Position numbers and translations under genes: made by a program. The notes beneath the pieces are model-generated. The model saw only the letters and a list, made by a program, of their open reading frames with translations. It made no database searches and was not told the DNA's origin. From Saccharomycopsis malanga (lineage: Eukaryota; Ascomycota; Saccharomycetes; Ascoideales; Saccharomycopsidaceae), in contig CP025325.1 of assembly GCA_004014935.1 (NCBI GenBank), positions 1,798,001 through 1,862,000 of the forward strand: a DNA stretch of 64,000 bases. Direction: 5' to 3'. Of this stretch, positions 20,001 through 29,407 are shown one piece after another; within the stretch, counting starts at the first letter, position 1, and every line of letters begins with the position of its first letter.

Positions 20001-20746
20001 CAAAGGGTCCTGATGCCCATGCTGACATGGGCACCCATTTCTTCCGGTACGGTATCTATCCACACAAGGGCGGATTGAACCTGGATGTGGTGCGGTTAGG
20101 ATACCATTTCAACAACAAGTTGTTCCATAATTCGTTGGACAAGGCTGGCAACAGCGACGAGGCCAGCAACCAGTTCTACGAGCTTCAAAAGGTGGAGAAC
20201 GGCGACGGGCTTCCGGACGTGGAGTTGGTCGAAAAGGCATTTGGCACAAATTTGGTTGTCAACAAACCTAACGAGTTTTCCGAAGACTTTTTCGATTTCA
20301 TCACAGTTAAGGGCGACAACAACTTGGTCTTATCCAATATCAAACGGTACGAAAATGATGAGGACGTCTTTGTAAACTATGCGAATGACGTACGTAGCGA
20401 TATTGACCAGATGGTTGCTGAAATCATTAACCATCAGCAATCAACTTTGTCAATCAACACCTCTAACACTCGCGACGTGGCCAAAGTCAGTAGCAAAATT
20501 AAAAACAACGCTAGTAAAACTAAATCGGTGGTTGTTAGAATCTACGAGGCGTTGGGTGGTAAGGGCACGACAACTCTTCACGTTAAAAAGTTGTTGACTT
20601 TGAAAAAAGTTGTCAAGGTAAACAATTTGGAAGAGGATCTTGAAGAATTGCAATTTGCCTCCTCTAACGACGATTTGTATTACACTGCCAATATTGGATT
20701 GAGATCTTTTGAAATTGCCGGTTTCCGTCTTGAATTTGAAGTCTAG
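17018..20746 (+). CDS. AMS1: vacuolar alpha-mannosidase Ams1 (GH38)
   Basis: Class II alpha-mannosidase that degrades free oligomannosides; in yeast it reaches the vacuole by the Cvt pathway. I chose the ATG at 17018 (1242 aa). An upstream in-frame ATG would add 14 residues, but MAVNDKQ then FKHVDSIYTDRLGQFID aligns with the family start. Zinc-site residues H302 and D304 lie in THIDTAWLWNFS, and the likely nucleophile D414 in LPDTFGYSSQIPQL. LCQFHDVLPGSCIEMVYKD is another signature. It is longer than yeast Ams1, partly from a polar insert (about 20375-20525) before SVVVRIYEALGG. The first 3.2 kb is GC-rich with many CGC/CGT arginine codons, unlike neighbouring genes, whereas the 3' part uses ordinary codons. 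A CTG at 18350-18352 sits where I recall serine in yeast. Confidence 0.96.
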   Translation: MAVNDKQAATSGYATLNNAPVFKHVDSIYTDRLGQFIDANGGYKDFNLPKFYEKGRIDNQKGADASKGYINLQTYSVPGLGKPLFRDLIPLLSDDDWKDTSKGASFGPSWTTHWFKAAARVPADWLNAEQVLLDWDSNNEALIYTEDGEPLQSFSGGGERTEFILPKLWYEDGKEFRFYIEAVCNGMFGNGPGTVDPPDPNRYFGLSKADLFVPNLAARALHIDFWEIADSAREMPGDSWQKHKARAVANEIMNAFDPEDESSIEKAQQIAYTYVGASAHSHKVFEEGDLSKIDVYGISNTHIDTAWLWNFSCTRGKVIRSWNTQIDLLNRYPETRFVASQAQQFHWIKHDSPQSFSKIKQKVAEGRFIPIGGSWVENDTNMPSGESLGRQFLKGQTLFRHNFGLQSDTFWLPDTFGYSSQIPQLCRLSRMDRFLTQKLSWNNINLFPLTTFNWVALDGSQVLTHMPPANTYTADANWGDVRRSVTQHKNLAYDQKGLLLYGKGDGGGGSTPEQIEKLRRCRGISNTVGELPTVHQGYTVKQFFDSVLKNTANGAKLPSWNGELYFEFHRGTYTTQAKMKKLVRWAEFNLRDLEYAATVASLFKKSYEYPKRDLARFWENVLLCQFHDVLPGSCIEMVYKDARPMLSHVVHDSYALTHNALRVLGVESLVHDAVRRRYSHESYVTLADLAEGDFCIVNSSGLPRSEVVRIPRITTLVGCETHERNKVYEKVAKFVQKGRKCDYVYVSSEKTGNDHLLAPVTTHIKHPAALSESDSHFVLENGVLRVAIDKKSGVISSIVDLRLNKEVLDTKTGANKTGANQFVLLEDTPLGWPAWDTELFSLEKIKPLEAKSVSKYENGALKCSVKVVVDIPANSNTSEASRIVSVISLAGVNSSDDLSYVEVENKVDWHEKNRFLKVEFPVDIHSEYTSYETQFGVTKRPTHYNTSWDVAKFEVCHHKFADYSEYNYGVTILNDAKYGFSTHGNLMRLSLLRAPKGPDAHADMGTHFFRYGIYPHKGGLNLDVVRLGYHFNNKLFHNSLDKAGNSDEASNQFYELQKVENGDGLPDVELVEKAFGTNLVVNKPNEFSEDFFDFITVKGDNNLVLSNIKRYENDEDVFVNYANDVRSDIDQMVAEIINHQQSTLSINTSNTRDVAKVSSKIKNNASKTKSVVVRIYEALGGKGTTTLHVKKLLTLKKVVKVNNLEEDLEELQFASSNDDLYYTANIGLRSFEIAGFRLEFEV

Positions 20747-21123
20747 TTTTTGAAATTTATTTTTTATTATGTTTTATTTGGTTTGGTTTTGTCTTGTTTG
20801 GTTTTGTCTTGTTTGGTTTTGTTTGGTTTTATTTGATATTTTTTGTTTTGCTTATTTTTATTTGATGTTTTTTTGTTTGGTTGAGCTATCGAACTCTTAT
20901 AAAGTGTTTTGGCTGGAATATTTATGTTTTTATATGAATAAAAATGGTTTTAGGCTTTTTGGTTTTTGATCTTTGATTTGTGAGCAACTTGACATAGAAC
21001 CAGTTTGGTAGTACAGTATGGAATTATTAGTACCTATATTGCTATTTACTAACCAATAACCGAAAAATAATCAGGAGAAATTCAATTGTATGTATGGGCT
21101 ACTTTAATGGAACCAATGCTGTT
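20747..21123. other. intergenic, AMS1 3' flank with GTTTG-rich repeats
   Basis: Directly after AMS1 comes a low-complexity run of ttggttttgtcttg-type repeats (about 20768-20880), probably in the 3' UTR. No gene was recognised. Confidence 0.5.
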
Positions 21124-21522
21124 TAATAATATTAATATCATAGATTTCAAGCCCAGTGCATATCAGTTTCGTATATACGCGCCATGTCTAAGGGGACAAG
21201 CCCAATAATATCCTCTTAATCATAATCTTCTCGCCCAATTAGTTGGAAAGTAAGCACTTGACTTTGTTCTAGGTAGTGTTTCAGACAGTTGCACTTCACT
21301 TGCCTGTGAATTCACGTTCAACATCGTAAAAAGCCGGGAGGGAAGTGTTCGTATGGGGAATCCAACCCGTGTGCCTGTTAGGTCTTCTACGAGAGCGTTA
21401 TCTGCTAAATTATCCTGCCAGATGTTTTTTTCTTCCCTGAGAGTATTATCCATCAAACTATCCTTCCAGGTCTTTTTTCTCTTCTCCGAGAGCACCGGCC
21501 ACTGAGTCATACGGCCCGAGAC
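21124..21522 (-). mobile_element. tRNA-derived SINE copy 6 (long head, near full length)
   Basis: On the minus strand it starts near CTCGGGCCGTATGACTCAGTGG (A box with one change) and has three ctctc-gaagaaaaaa units with TGGCAGGATAATTTAGCAG. A recognisable B box GGGTTGGATTCCC follows, then a T5 run (aaaaa at 21328-21332 on plus), the body AAGTGCAACTGTCTGAAACA, and the 3' end GGGCTTGAAATCTATGATAT with an ATT tail at 21124-21138. It joins a three-unit head with a recognisable B box, so it is closest to the likely long-type master. No clear target-site duplication was found. Confidence 0.88.
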
Positions 21523-22860
21523 GTTATATTTGAAAATATGATTGAATATGCAAAAGTCATGAAAACCTCTTTATAATTCTAGACTTGATGACTTTTATTG
21601 AAAACCCTTCTCAGCCACGTTTGTATGTTTATTTATTTAGTCATTCATTTGCATCGGACTTCCTTGTTGTTTCAAAGCACCCCTGAAAGGATAGTCAGCG
21701 GTCCATTGATACTTTCCTCATTCGTATGATACTATAGATCTCATATGAATTTTGATGTACCTTTAATGTGAATTTTGATTTTTGATTTTTATCAATATCT
21801 GTAGGCTCTTTCAAAAGTTTAAATAAGGATGAAGCTTCATTGTTATTTGACATCAGACTTAATTGATTCTTGTAGCACTGTAGCCTTAGTTTTATATCTT
21901 TTTATGAAATGATAGATTTCATGACAATGGATAAGAACCTTCGTCAAAGAGTGCTTCGTGTCCGCATCAGGTATTCCATGGTTCAACTCCCGATGTTGGT
22001 TCAACAAACGATCCTGGATTAGGCGGTAATCTGTCTGCTATGGCTGATAATATTGCCAATAACTCTTTAAACTCACCCCTATCTCAAAAAGTGACATTGA
22101 ATAAAAGTTGACGCTTGTTATTCAAATCAAGAGCAATTCTTTTTTTAATATTATTTCAATTTGAAGAAACTGGAGTCCCTCGGGTCATTTGGTCAATTTG
22201 TTATAAACTATAAAGAAACTGGATCATGTATGCCATTATTGAGTATTCAATCTTCTTGATTACTTGTAGGCTTTTGCTGTAATCTATTTCTTAAAGTTCA
22301 ACTTGATGAATTAAATTGAGCATTATTATATTTCAAAATATCTTGAATCAATCTTTCGGCGAGAGCTTTTGGTTGATTGTTGGATTATATGGCTTTAACA
22401 ATATAATTTATTGATTACACCATCATAAAACATTCCATTCTAATCTTCAACTTGATATTCAAGCATTTTGTTCTTGTTAAACAATATTTTTTCATTTCAA
22501 TATTATCCACACAATAATACAGTCATTGATTCCAGTTCTCTGACAATTTTCATTACTCAGCCAGCACTACTTACTCCCCATTTTTTATGCTGTTTTAATT
22601 ATCTTCAGCTGTCTAAACAAGAAGGACTTGAAAATATAAGATTTACCATTGCTATTATTTTTATTATACTAGTAAATTGTTTAACAGCAACTCATAACTT
22701 TCTACCAATGTCAATAATCACTATTACTCAAATAATTTATCAAAAAAGTTCAACTAATCAACATTTACAATTTTTAGAGGCAACTTACAAGTTGTGCCCA
22801 TTGATACTGATCAGTAATTACAATTGTTAAGTCAATCAACTACACTGATCAATCAATCAA
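21523..22860. other. intergenic between AMS1 and ERG6
   Basis: Over 1.3 kb without an intact gene. It contains the possible minus-strand coding relic at 21960-22420 and a 7-5-7 hairpin (atgaaat/atttcat) at 21904-21922. The stretch 22430-22860 is AT-rich distal ERG6 upstream DNA. A GGTTCAACTCC near 22000 resembles a tRNA B box but has no tRNA around it. Confidence 0.5.
21960..22420 (-). pseudogene. possible decayed coding relic, family unknown
   Basis: On the minus strand several consecutive stretches read like ordinary yeast protein. Examples are KALAERLIQDILKYNNAQ (around 22320-22372), RIALDLNNKRQLLFNV, and FKELLAILSAIADRLPPNP (around 22010-22071). They are interrupted several times and shift frame, and no start codon is clear. 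I cannot assign a family. It could be a dead host gene or an old element fragment. Chance open reading in AT-rich DNA is less likely because leucine- and alanine-rich amphipathic stretches recur, but it is not excluded. Confidence 0.35.
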
Positions 22861-22890
22861 TACCAGTCCCTCATTACGCTCGTAAACCTC

Positions 22891-22935
22891 TATACGATAC
22901 ACCCCCTTCACTCACGCCTCGTTTGTCGTATACGA
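22891..22935. promoter_or_regulatory. sterol response elements (Upc2-type) upstream of ERG6
   Basis: TATACGA occurs at 22891-22897, and the perfect palindrome TCGTATACGA at 22926-22935 contains the 7-base Upc2/Ecm22 core TCGTATA on both strands. They lie about 245-290 bp before the ERG6 ATG. This is the expected sterol-depletion control of ergosterol genes in yeasts. Binding is inferred from motif and position. Confidence 0.75.
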
Positions 22936-23180
22936 ACGCGAACGACGAAAGACAAAAAGTGAAAAAATTGGAGATCAATGGATATAAAAGAGACCCATAT
23001 CTATCTTGAAAGAATCCAAGCCAGAAAAGAAAGAAAAAAAAAAAGTAAGCTTTTTCATTATTTAAACTTTTCATTCAGTTTAGCTTTAAAGCTTCTATTT
23101 TCAACAAATAACCCACCCGTCTGCTTAATTTCCAGTCGGACAGTTTTCAACTACACGAGCTGAATAAGCATAAATACAAC

Positions 23181-24308
23181 ATGTCAGACTCTGTCACATT
23201 CACTACTAAAGAACAAGACAAGGAGTTTTCCAAGTCGCTTCACAACAAATCTGCCCAGTCCACTGGGTTAGGCGCTTGGCTTAAGAAGGACAGATCCGCC
23301 CAAGAAGTTGCTTTGGAAGGATATTTCAGACACTGGGACGGTAAAACCGACGAAGAGGCTGAAAAGAGAAGATTGGAAGACTACAAGACTGGTACCAACA
23401 ACTATTACAACTTGGTCACCGACTTTTACGAGTACGGATGGGGTACTTCTTTCCATTTTTCCACCTATTATCCAGGCGAAGCTTTCAAACAAGCCACTGC
23501 CAGACACGAACATTACTTGGCTTCGAAGATCGGTATCACCGAGGATATGACTGTCCTTGATGTCGGCTGTGGTGTTGGAGGTCCTTCTAGAGAAATCCAG
23601 AGATTCACTGGCTGCAGAGTCATTGGATTGAACAACAACGATTACCAAATTGAAAGAGCTAACAGATACGCTATTGACCACAACTTGGCAGACAAATTGA
23701 CTTATGTCAAGGGCGACTTCATGCACATGGAGTTCCCAGAAAACTCTTTCGATGCTGTGTACGCCATCGAGGCCACTGTGCACGCTCCAAAGTTGGAGGG
23801 TGTCTATGGTGAAATTTACAAGGTTTTGAAACCAGGTGGAGTCTTTGGAGTTTACGAATGGGTCATGACTGATGCGTATGACGAGACCAACCCAGAACAC
23901 CGTAAAATTGCTTATGGTATTGAAATTGGTGACGGTATTCCAAAGATGTATAAAAGAGAAGTTGCAGAAGCCGCCTTGAAGACTGTTGGCTTCAACATTT
24001 TGTACGAAAAAGACTTGGCCAACCCTCAGGACCCAATTCCATGGTATTACCCATTGACCGGTGAATGGAAATACATTCAAAGCCTTGCTGACCTCTGGAC
24101 TTTTGGCAGAACCTCTTCAGTTGGTAGAAAAATCACCACTTTCTCATTGGGTCTTTTGGAGAAATTGAGAATCGTGCCAAAGGACTCCACCAAGGTGACT
24201 GCTGCTTTGGAAGAAGCCGCCATCAATTTGGTTGAGGGTGGTAAGAGAGGTTTGTTCACCCCAATGATGTTGTACGTTGTTCAAAAGCCACTTGACGAAA
24301 CTAACTAA
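23181..24308 (+). CDS. ERG6: Erg6 sterol C-24 methyltransferase
   Basis: Transfers a methyl group from S-adenosylmethionine to C-24 of zymosterol in ergosterol synthesis, on ER and lipid-droplet membranes. The 375-aa length matches the family. Visible motifs are [12 protein letters not shown] (83-94, sterol-binding region I), the SAM motif [14 protein letters not shown] (126-139), the [10 protein letters not shown] segment, and GVYEWVMTD. The C-terminal Sterol_MT_C domain ends [11 protein letters not shown]. The ATG at 23181 is preceded by an A-rich leader. Upc2-type sites lie about 250 bp upstream. Confidence 0.98.
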   Translation: MSDSVTFTTKEQDKEFSKSLHNKSAQSTGLGAWLKKDRSAQEVALEGYFRHWDGKTDEEAEKRRLEDYKTGTNNYYNLVTDFYEYGWGTSFHFSTYYPGEAFKQATARHEHYLASKIGITEDMTVLDVGCGVGGPSREIQRFTGCRVIGLNNNDYQIERANRYAIDHNLADKLTYVKGDFMHMEFPENSFDAVYAIEATVHAPKLEGVYGEIYKVLKPGGVFGVYEWVMTDAYDETNPEHRKIAYGIEIGDGIPKMYKREVAEAALKTVGFNILYEKDLANPQDPIPWYYPLTGEWKYIQSLADLWTFGRTSSVGRKITTFSLGLLEKLRIVPKDSTKVTAALEEAAINLVEGGKRGLFTPMMLYVVQKPLDETN

Positions 24309-25439
24309 GTTTAGTCTTTACATTTTTTATTGTTTACCTTTTTCTTTCTATTTACAGACCTTTGTGTATCAATATTCCATTCTATCCGCTAGCGGTACGT
24401 AATAACTATTATAAATGTTCTACTTTTACGTTTTCTATTGTAGAACAGAAGTTTTCATGATCTGCTGTTGAAAAACGAGTTCATCAACCAAGTAATTGAA
24501 AAATAAGGTTCTAAATCAAACTGTAACTTTATCTAACCGTTGAACACCGTGCACTAGAACATTTACTTACCTAATACTACTACACCATCGTCACTAACCG
24601 GTGGTTATTCCTTTGTTGGGTTTAACTAGACTCTGAGCTAATAGCCATTGAAAAGTATATGCTTTTACTAGTTTGTATGCTGTGTAAAGATGTAGGAGCT
24701 ACCTATGAGAGGCCGATATGCCTCATGAATTCTACTTTTTCTATGTATGTATTATATCGATGTATGTTGTCATGTTATAAATTGACAAGGGCAAGGTGCG
24801 TTATAGTACACTGTATTATATTATGATACACTACTACTGTATGGCAAACTAAGTTTTACTATTGCACACCCCTGTTAATACTGTATGTTGTGTCATCTTT
24901 AATTTTACACAACACTAGCTAATACTTTGAATTGCCAAAGCACTGTACTTCTACAATGGACAAACCACGATCATGTGCACACGTGATCTCATCGGATATG
25001 GTGATGCGCACCGTATGGCGAATTATAGCGACAACAGAGCCGATATATGAGGAAAGAAGAGTCATAATTCGTAATTGAACGATTCCTATGAATTCTAGAG
25101 GTTAAGTTTACTATAGAGAGTGACAATTCCCGTGTTCAAAGCTAGAATCTAAGGTGCAAAGTGCGAGAAGGTTCCGCCAGTTTGAATTAGTAATCAGCAA
25201 GGAAGAAGGAAAAACAGCGGCACTTTTTCCCGCCAGTAGTGCACGAAAAGGCACACGGGGTGCTGACAGTACTTCCACTCCCGCCATTTTAGGTTTTTTT
25301 TCCTAGATTTTCTTTTTTTCTTGCTCTGTTATATTTTGCTTTACTCCTTAATTTGTTTTCTTCTTGGCTTGTGTCAAACAATCATCAATAACGACGACAT
25401 CAACTCCATAATTACCATCTCATCGCCCTGGAAGAAACG
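24309..25439. promoter_or_regulatory. ERG6 3' flank and CAP1 promoter region
   Basis: No gene was seen. The CAP1-proximal part holds a CACGTG at 24980-24985 and a TTAGTAA at 25187-25193, the Yap/Cap1 response element, about 250 bp before the CAP1 ATG. This is compatible with autoregulation. A T-rich tract and pyrimidine-rich leader precede the gene. Confidence 0.5.
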
Positions 25440-27149
25440 ATGGCAGAAGCTATTTCAAAGCGAAATCTTAGTCAGATACAGCCGGTCCAGACAAAACGTC
25501 AGGAGGTGCTGGATAAGAAGACCACCAACAAGCCTGGGCGCAAGCCTATCAATTCTGAGCCCAAGAACAAGAGAACTGCTCAAAACAGGGCTGCTCAGAG
25601 AGCCTTCCGAGAACGGAAAGAACAGAAGATGAAGGAGCTCGAGGAGAAGGTCAAGGAGCTTGAGAATGAGAAAAAGGCTGCTAATACTGAAAGCGAGTTT
25701 TTAAGAATACAGGTTGAGATGCTTAGTTCAGAGTTGTCAAAGTACAAGGGTTCTAACTTCGACGTCAACTCGCTCAAGTTGGATAAGAAGATGTTGGAAA
25801 ACTACAAGCAACAAAGTAGTATCAATTCGGTAGAGCACCCATCGTCTGTGTCCATGTCCTCAGAAAGCAGCTATTCTCATACACGCAACTCTAGTAATAT
25901 CAGTACACCTGCCACTGCCCATTCAAAACAGACTTTTGAATTTCCTTGGAGTAATCTCAAATCAAATTACAATACGACAAAGAACAGTAGTGCAAGTGTA
26001 AGTGAAAGCAGCAACTCCTACAAGGGCGAAAACTCATTATCTCCGGGCTCAGATATTGCTTCTTCCGGTGACTCACCTTCATCGAATAATATTCAAAAAA
26101 CTATCAGTAAATCTAACGATGCTACTAATAACACTCCTGTTAGCCAATCGTCCTACAATTTCAATAAGGATTTTGATGAGCAAGTTTTCTGCAACACTCT
26201 TGGTTTGGCATGCGGTACTAAAGACAAGCCAGTACCTAAGTATCCATCCAAATCAATAGATTTGGCCCATAACTACCAAGCAAGTCCTAACAACCAGATC
26301 ACAGCCTTCAATAATATCCAAAGTTTAAATAGCAATAACATCAACAAAAACAATAACAACAATTCAAACTTTTCGTCTCTTTTCAGCACGGGTATTGATG
26401 CTTCCTATGATCCTAATATGGCTTTTGATTTCAGTGATTCAAGCAAGTTGCTTGATGACTTGGATTTCCTCAAAGATCCAAACAGCAATACTTACAGAGA
26501 CACGGATTCCGACAATTTTGGGTTGTTTGGTGAAGAAATGAATGACAATCCATCAGCAGACGACCTTAATTTGGCAAATTTTGATCCTATCAATCAATTA
26601 ACTACTGATGAATCAGCTTACGACCCATTTGAAATCAATGTTACTTCTACACTTGCGCTGCTTAATGATGGAAGTGGTGCTTTCAATAACAGCAACATTG
26701 TTAGTGCTAACAATGTGCCTGGCCTATCACCACCAGGAGACGGATCAATAAGATCGGGCTCGATGACATCGTTTTCGAAATACATAAACTCGAACCCAGC
26801 AGAGTCTTCAGCCGGATCAGTAAGAGGCTCTGCCAATGGTTACCCACGGAACAGTAGCAAATCCAGTGTCAACACACCAATCACACCTGCTGCTTCTAAT
26901 GGCTACATTGCTGGTCTCAACACTGTGATAGATGACAATGAGGATGATGCAAACGTTATGGTTCCATCCAAGGAGTCCAAATTGATAAAATGCTCAGAGA
27001 TTTGGGACAGAGTTACCTCTCATCCTAAATATACCGACTTGGATATTGATGGATTGTGTAGCGAGTTGAGAAGTAAGGCTAAATGTTCTGAAAAAGGTGT
27101 TGTTCTTGATACCGATGATCTTGAAAGTATCCTCAATAGATCAGCTTGA
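25440..27149 (+). CDS. CAP1: Cap1/Yap1-type AP-1 bZIP oxidative-stress factor
   Basis: Redox-regulated activator of antioxidant and drug-resistance genes (Yap1 in S. cerevisiae, Cap1 in Candida). In the 569-aa protein the bZIP basic region lies at about 43-62, with the fungal AP-1 signature NRAAQRAFRERKE, followed by a leucine zipper. The n-CRD has cysteines 251 and 258 (FDEQVFCNTLGLACG). The c-CRD has cysteines 518, 540 and 549, each in a CSE context (KCSEIWD, LCSELRSK, KCSEKG). The c-CRD overlaps the nuclear export signal. This cysteine layout is what peroxide-dependent disulphide control of export requires. The middle is Ser/Asn-rich, as usual. Confidence 0.95.
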   Translation: MAEAISKRNLSQIQPVQTKRQEVLDKKTTNKPGRKPINSEPKNKRTAQNRAAQRAFRERKEQKMKELEEKVKELENEKKAANTESEFLRIQVEMLSSELSKYKGSNFDVNSLKLDKKMLENYKQQSSINSVEHPSSVSMSSESSYSHTRNSSNISTPATAHSKQTFEFPWSNLKSNYNTTKNSSASVSESSNSYKGENSLSPGSDIASSGDSPSSNNIQKTISKSNDATNNTPVSQSSYNFNKDFDEQVFCNTLGLACGTKDKPVPKYPSKSIDLAHNYQASPNNQITAFNNIQSLNSNNINKNNNNNSNFSSLFSTGIDASYDPNMAFDFSDSSKLLDDLDFLKDPNSNTYRDTDSDNFGLFGEEMNDNPSADDLNLANFDPINQLTTDESAYDPFEINVTSTLALLNDGSGAFNNSNIVSANNVPGLSPPGDGSIRSGSMTSFSKYINSNPAESSAGSVRGSANGYPRNSSKSSVNTPITPAASNGYIAGLNTVIDDNEDDANVMVPSKESKLIKCSEIWDRVTSHPKYTDLDIDGLCSELRSKAKCSEKGVVLDTDDLESILNRSA

Positions 27150-28432
27150 TGAACCTTTTTTTTTCTTTCTCGCTTTCTCAGCCACGTTATAATATGGACG
27201 CTTTGTTCGTTCCTTGTCATGATTTAATGCTCCGTTTTCTTTATTTCTTCACCTTTGTGTGTAACACCTTTACCCTTTGATTTGCTATTTTCTTTTTTTA
27301 CGTGTTGATTTCAACTTGTATGTGAACAACGAAAAAGCTAAAAAGCTTTTTCAAACTGATTTGTGTTTGATGTCGATCTACTGTTTTACGATTTGACTTT
27401 TTAATTCAAGAAGTAAAAAAAAAAAAAAAAAAACGCATGTATCTTTTGATTTTTGAATTATTCTGTAGCATGCTGTGATGATAAAGTTCTTTTATATTTA
27501 AATCATTTTAAAACTTCACACTCAATGCTGAAATCTGAAAATGACGAAACTAAGTCATGATTAGCAATTAGATTAGAACAAGTTACACCTTTATAGAAAT
27601 CTGTTTGACGAAACGTCCTCAAGTTTAATGAATGTAAACAAATAACACAGAAAAAGAGAACTACATATCTCCAAACAAGTTTAAAATGGTAAATTCAATA
27701 TTAGAGCGTCGGAAAAGCAAATACATAGTGATATTTCAACGAGACCTACTTTCGCAAAAAATTATTCAGTTTCATAAAGAAAAGATCAGAGATCATGTAA
27801 CCAGCAAATTTTGAGTAAACTCTTGACATGACCACGTAAAGTACTATTACTAGTTATCAGATACAACTTGAAATAATGCAAAGAACCGTTTAACCTATAA
27901 AATGCGCCATCTTTTTGATCACCACGGAATATCATTAAAGTAAGTTGTGAAAAAATGGCTTTTTCGACATAGAGAAAGAAGTAAAAGACTTTAATTTAAT
28001 ACAATAAAATACCCAAATTTCTGGTGCATTTAATCATTATACCGAAATCAACGATTCGTATTGTTTTTTGTCATTTACTCGCTATTGTAAAAACTCGTCC
28101 TGAGTTTATATTCACGCAAAATTCTGTACAGAATATAAAATTTTCATTAGTATACAAATACTTAACTATATACTTGCTAGTATTTCGGCATGTTGAAGAA
28201 AAACTTTGCATGTTTTAAAAAGCTAATGAAAAACTCTTATTGAGCAAAATATTGGTTCATCAGCTTATTCAAAAGAAGCTTTGAAGTATGAAATAAATGT
28301 AGTAGCACTAGTAAAACGTACAAGCGATGCTTGACATGCATACAGTCATCAAGTTTTGGTTCCTGCCAAGGATCACAATGCCAAGTTGAAGCAATACAAC
28401 TTCATTGAGCAGTACCAAATTAATAGTGTGAT
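27150..28432. other. convergent intergenic between CAP1 and DFM1
   Basis: AT-rich sequence between two 3' ends. It includes an A-run at about 27415-27433. I see no gene, RNA or SINE copy in it. Confidence 0.5.
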
Positions 28433-29407
28433 TCATGATCCCAATCTATTACCTTTGCCTGGAAACCTGCTATTTATCCAAGATCCCGAAGATTGCAGTT
28501 TTGCATCGGAAGCTGGTTTTGACGAATATCCAGTGGAACTTCTGGAGTTGTTTCCTTTGATATCATTAAGACTACCGAGTCTGATACCTCCAGAAGGTTT
28601 TCTCCCTCCAGGACCCGATCTTCCAGCACCAGTAACATTATTCAAAATCCGCAGAGCAGAGTTTACAAAAGATCTGAGCCAAGTTGGAGCAGGAATATAA
28701 GAAGTGCTGCCTTTAGAGGCAAGATTGTGTATGCCGCTGATTCTAGTGCGTTCAGGGGCAGAGGTTTTGGAATGAGCTGGGGCTGTCAAGAAAGAAGGTA
28801 AATAACCCAGAGCAATCTCAGCTAATGGTCCAAAATTACGCTCTTCCAAACACACATATATATATCCACCAAGATAGCCAGAAAAGGAGATCAAAAACTG
28901 TCTTGAGCCTCCTCCAAGTAACGACATTACCAAATATGCATAGGGCAAATAGGCGGCTTTGAACTTGAAGAAGAACATCTGTACAGTCAGCGACGGATTC
29001 ATCCTAGAGGATGTGAAGAGCAAAGAAATAAGTAATGGAGAAAAGAGAGCATGTGCACTGGTGTACCATGTAGATGCCAAGATTACAGGGCAAACAATCA
29101 AAAAGTAGTAGAGATAACTAGCAGTGTCGCCCTTGAACTTTCCGAGTTCCAAAGTGCGGCTGGCATCATAAAAAGAGTAAATTTCAAACAAGGTACTAAG
29201 ACGTGATACAGGCAGAATTTCGGGAATGAAAAAACCTGTGAAAACTCGCCATATCTGATAGTTCTTTCGCACCATATAAAAATACCATATAAAGTGGTAT
29301 GCGGAAACAATTTGAATGCTGTCCAATAACAAAAGGGCCGAAGGAAACGTTACAAACGCCCTTGTTATTGGAGGAAGAGAGTAGTAAAACTTGGAAATGT
29401 CCGACAT
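28433..29407 (-). CDS. DFM1: Dfm1-like derlin (rhomboid pseudoprotease)
   Basis: ER multispanning derlin that retrotranslocates membrane proteins for ER-associated degradation. The 324-aa protein starts MSDISKFYYSLPPITRAF. It has the derlin WR motif in YQIWRVFTGFFIPE and the YLYYFLIVCPVIL and FFKFKAAYLPYAYLVMSLLGGG membrane segments. It has no rhomboid Ser/His catalytic pair. The long polar tail ends in FPGKGNRLGS, a match to the SHP box (F-x-G-x-G-x-x-L) that recruits Cdc48. That tail favours Dfm1 over Der1, which is shorter and lacks it. Confidence 0.88.
   Translation of the reverse strand: MSDISKFYYSLPPITRAFVTFPSALLLLDSIQIVSAYHFIWYFYMVRKNYQIWRVFTGFFIPEILPVSRLSTLFEIYSFYDASRTLELGKFKGDTASYLYYFLIVCPVILASTWYTSAHALFSPLLISLLFTSSRMNPSLTVQMFFFKFKAAYLPYAYLVMSLLGGGSRQFLISFSGYLGGYIYVCLEERNFGPLAEIALGYLPSFLTAPAHSKTSAPERTRISGIHNLASKGSTSYIPAPTWLRSFVNSALRILNNVTGAGRSGPGGRKPSGGIRLGSLNDIKGNNSRSSTGYSSKPASDAKLQSSGSWINSRFPGKGNRLGS

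Noticed and set aside
21990-22015. GGTTCAACTCC resembling a tRNA B box
   Set aside because: No matching T-stem, acceptor stem or A box at tRNA spacing.
22468-22830. 120-codon frame upstream of ERG6
   Set aside because: Ile/Thr/Asn composition expected of AT-rich DNA; no domain.
28356-28700. Plus-strand open frame across the end of DFM1
   Set aside because: Proline/leucine-rich mirror of the DFM1 tail; no domain and no support.
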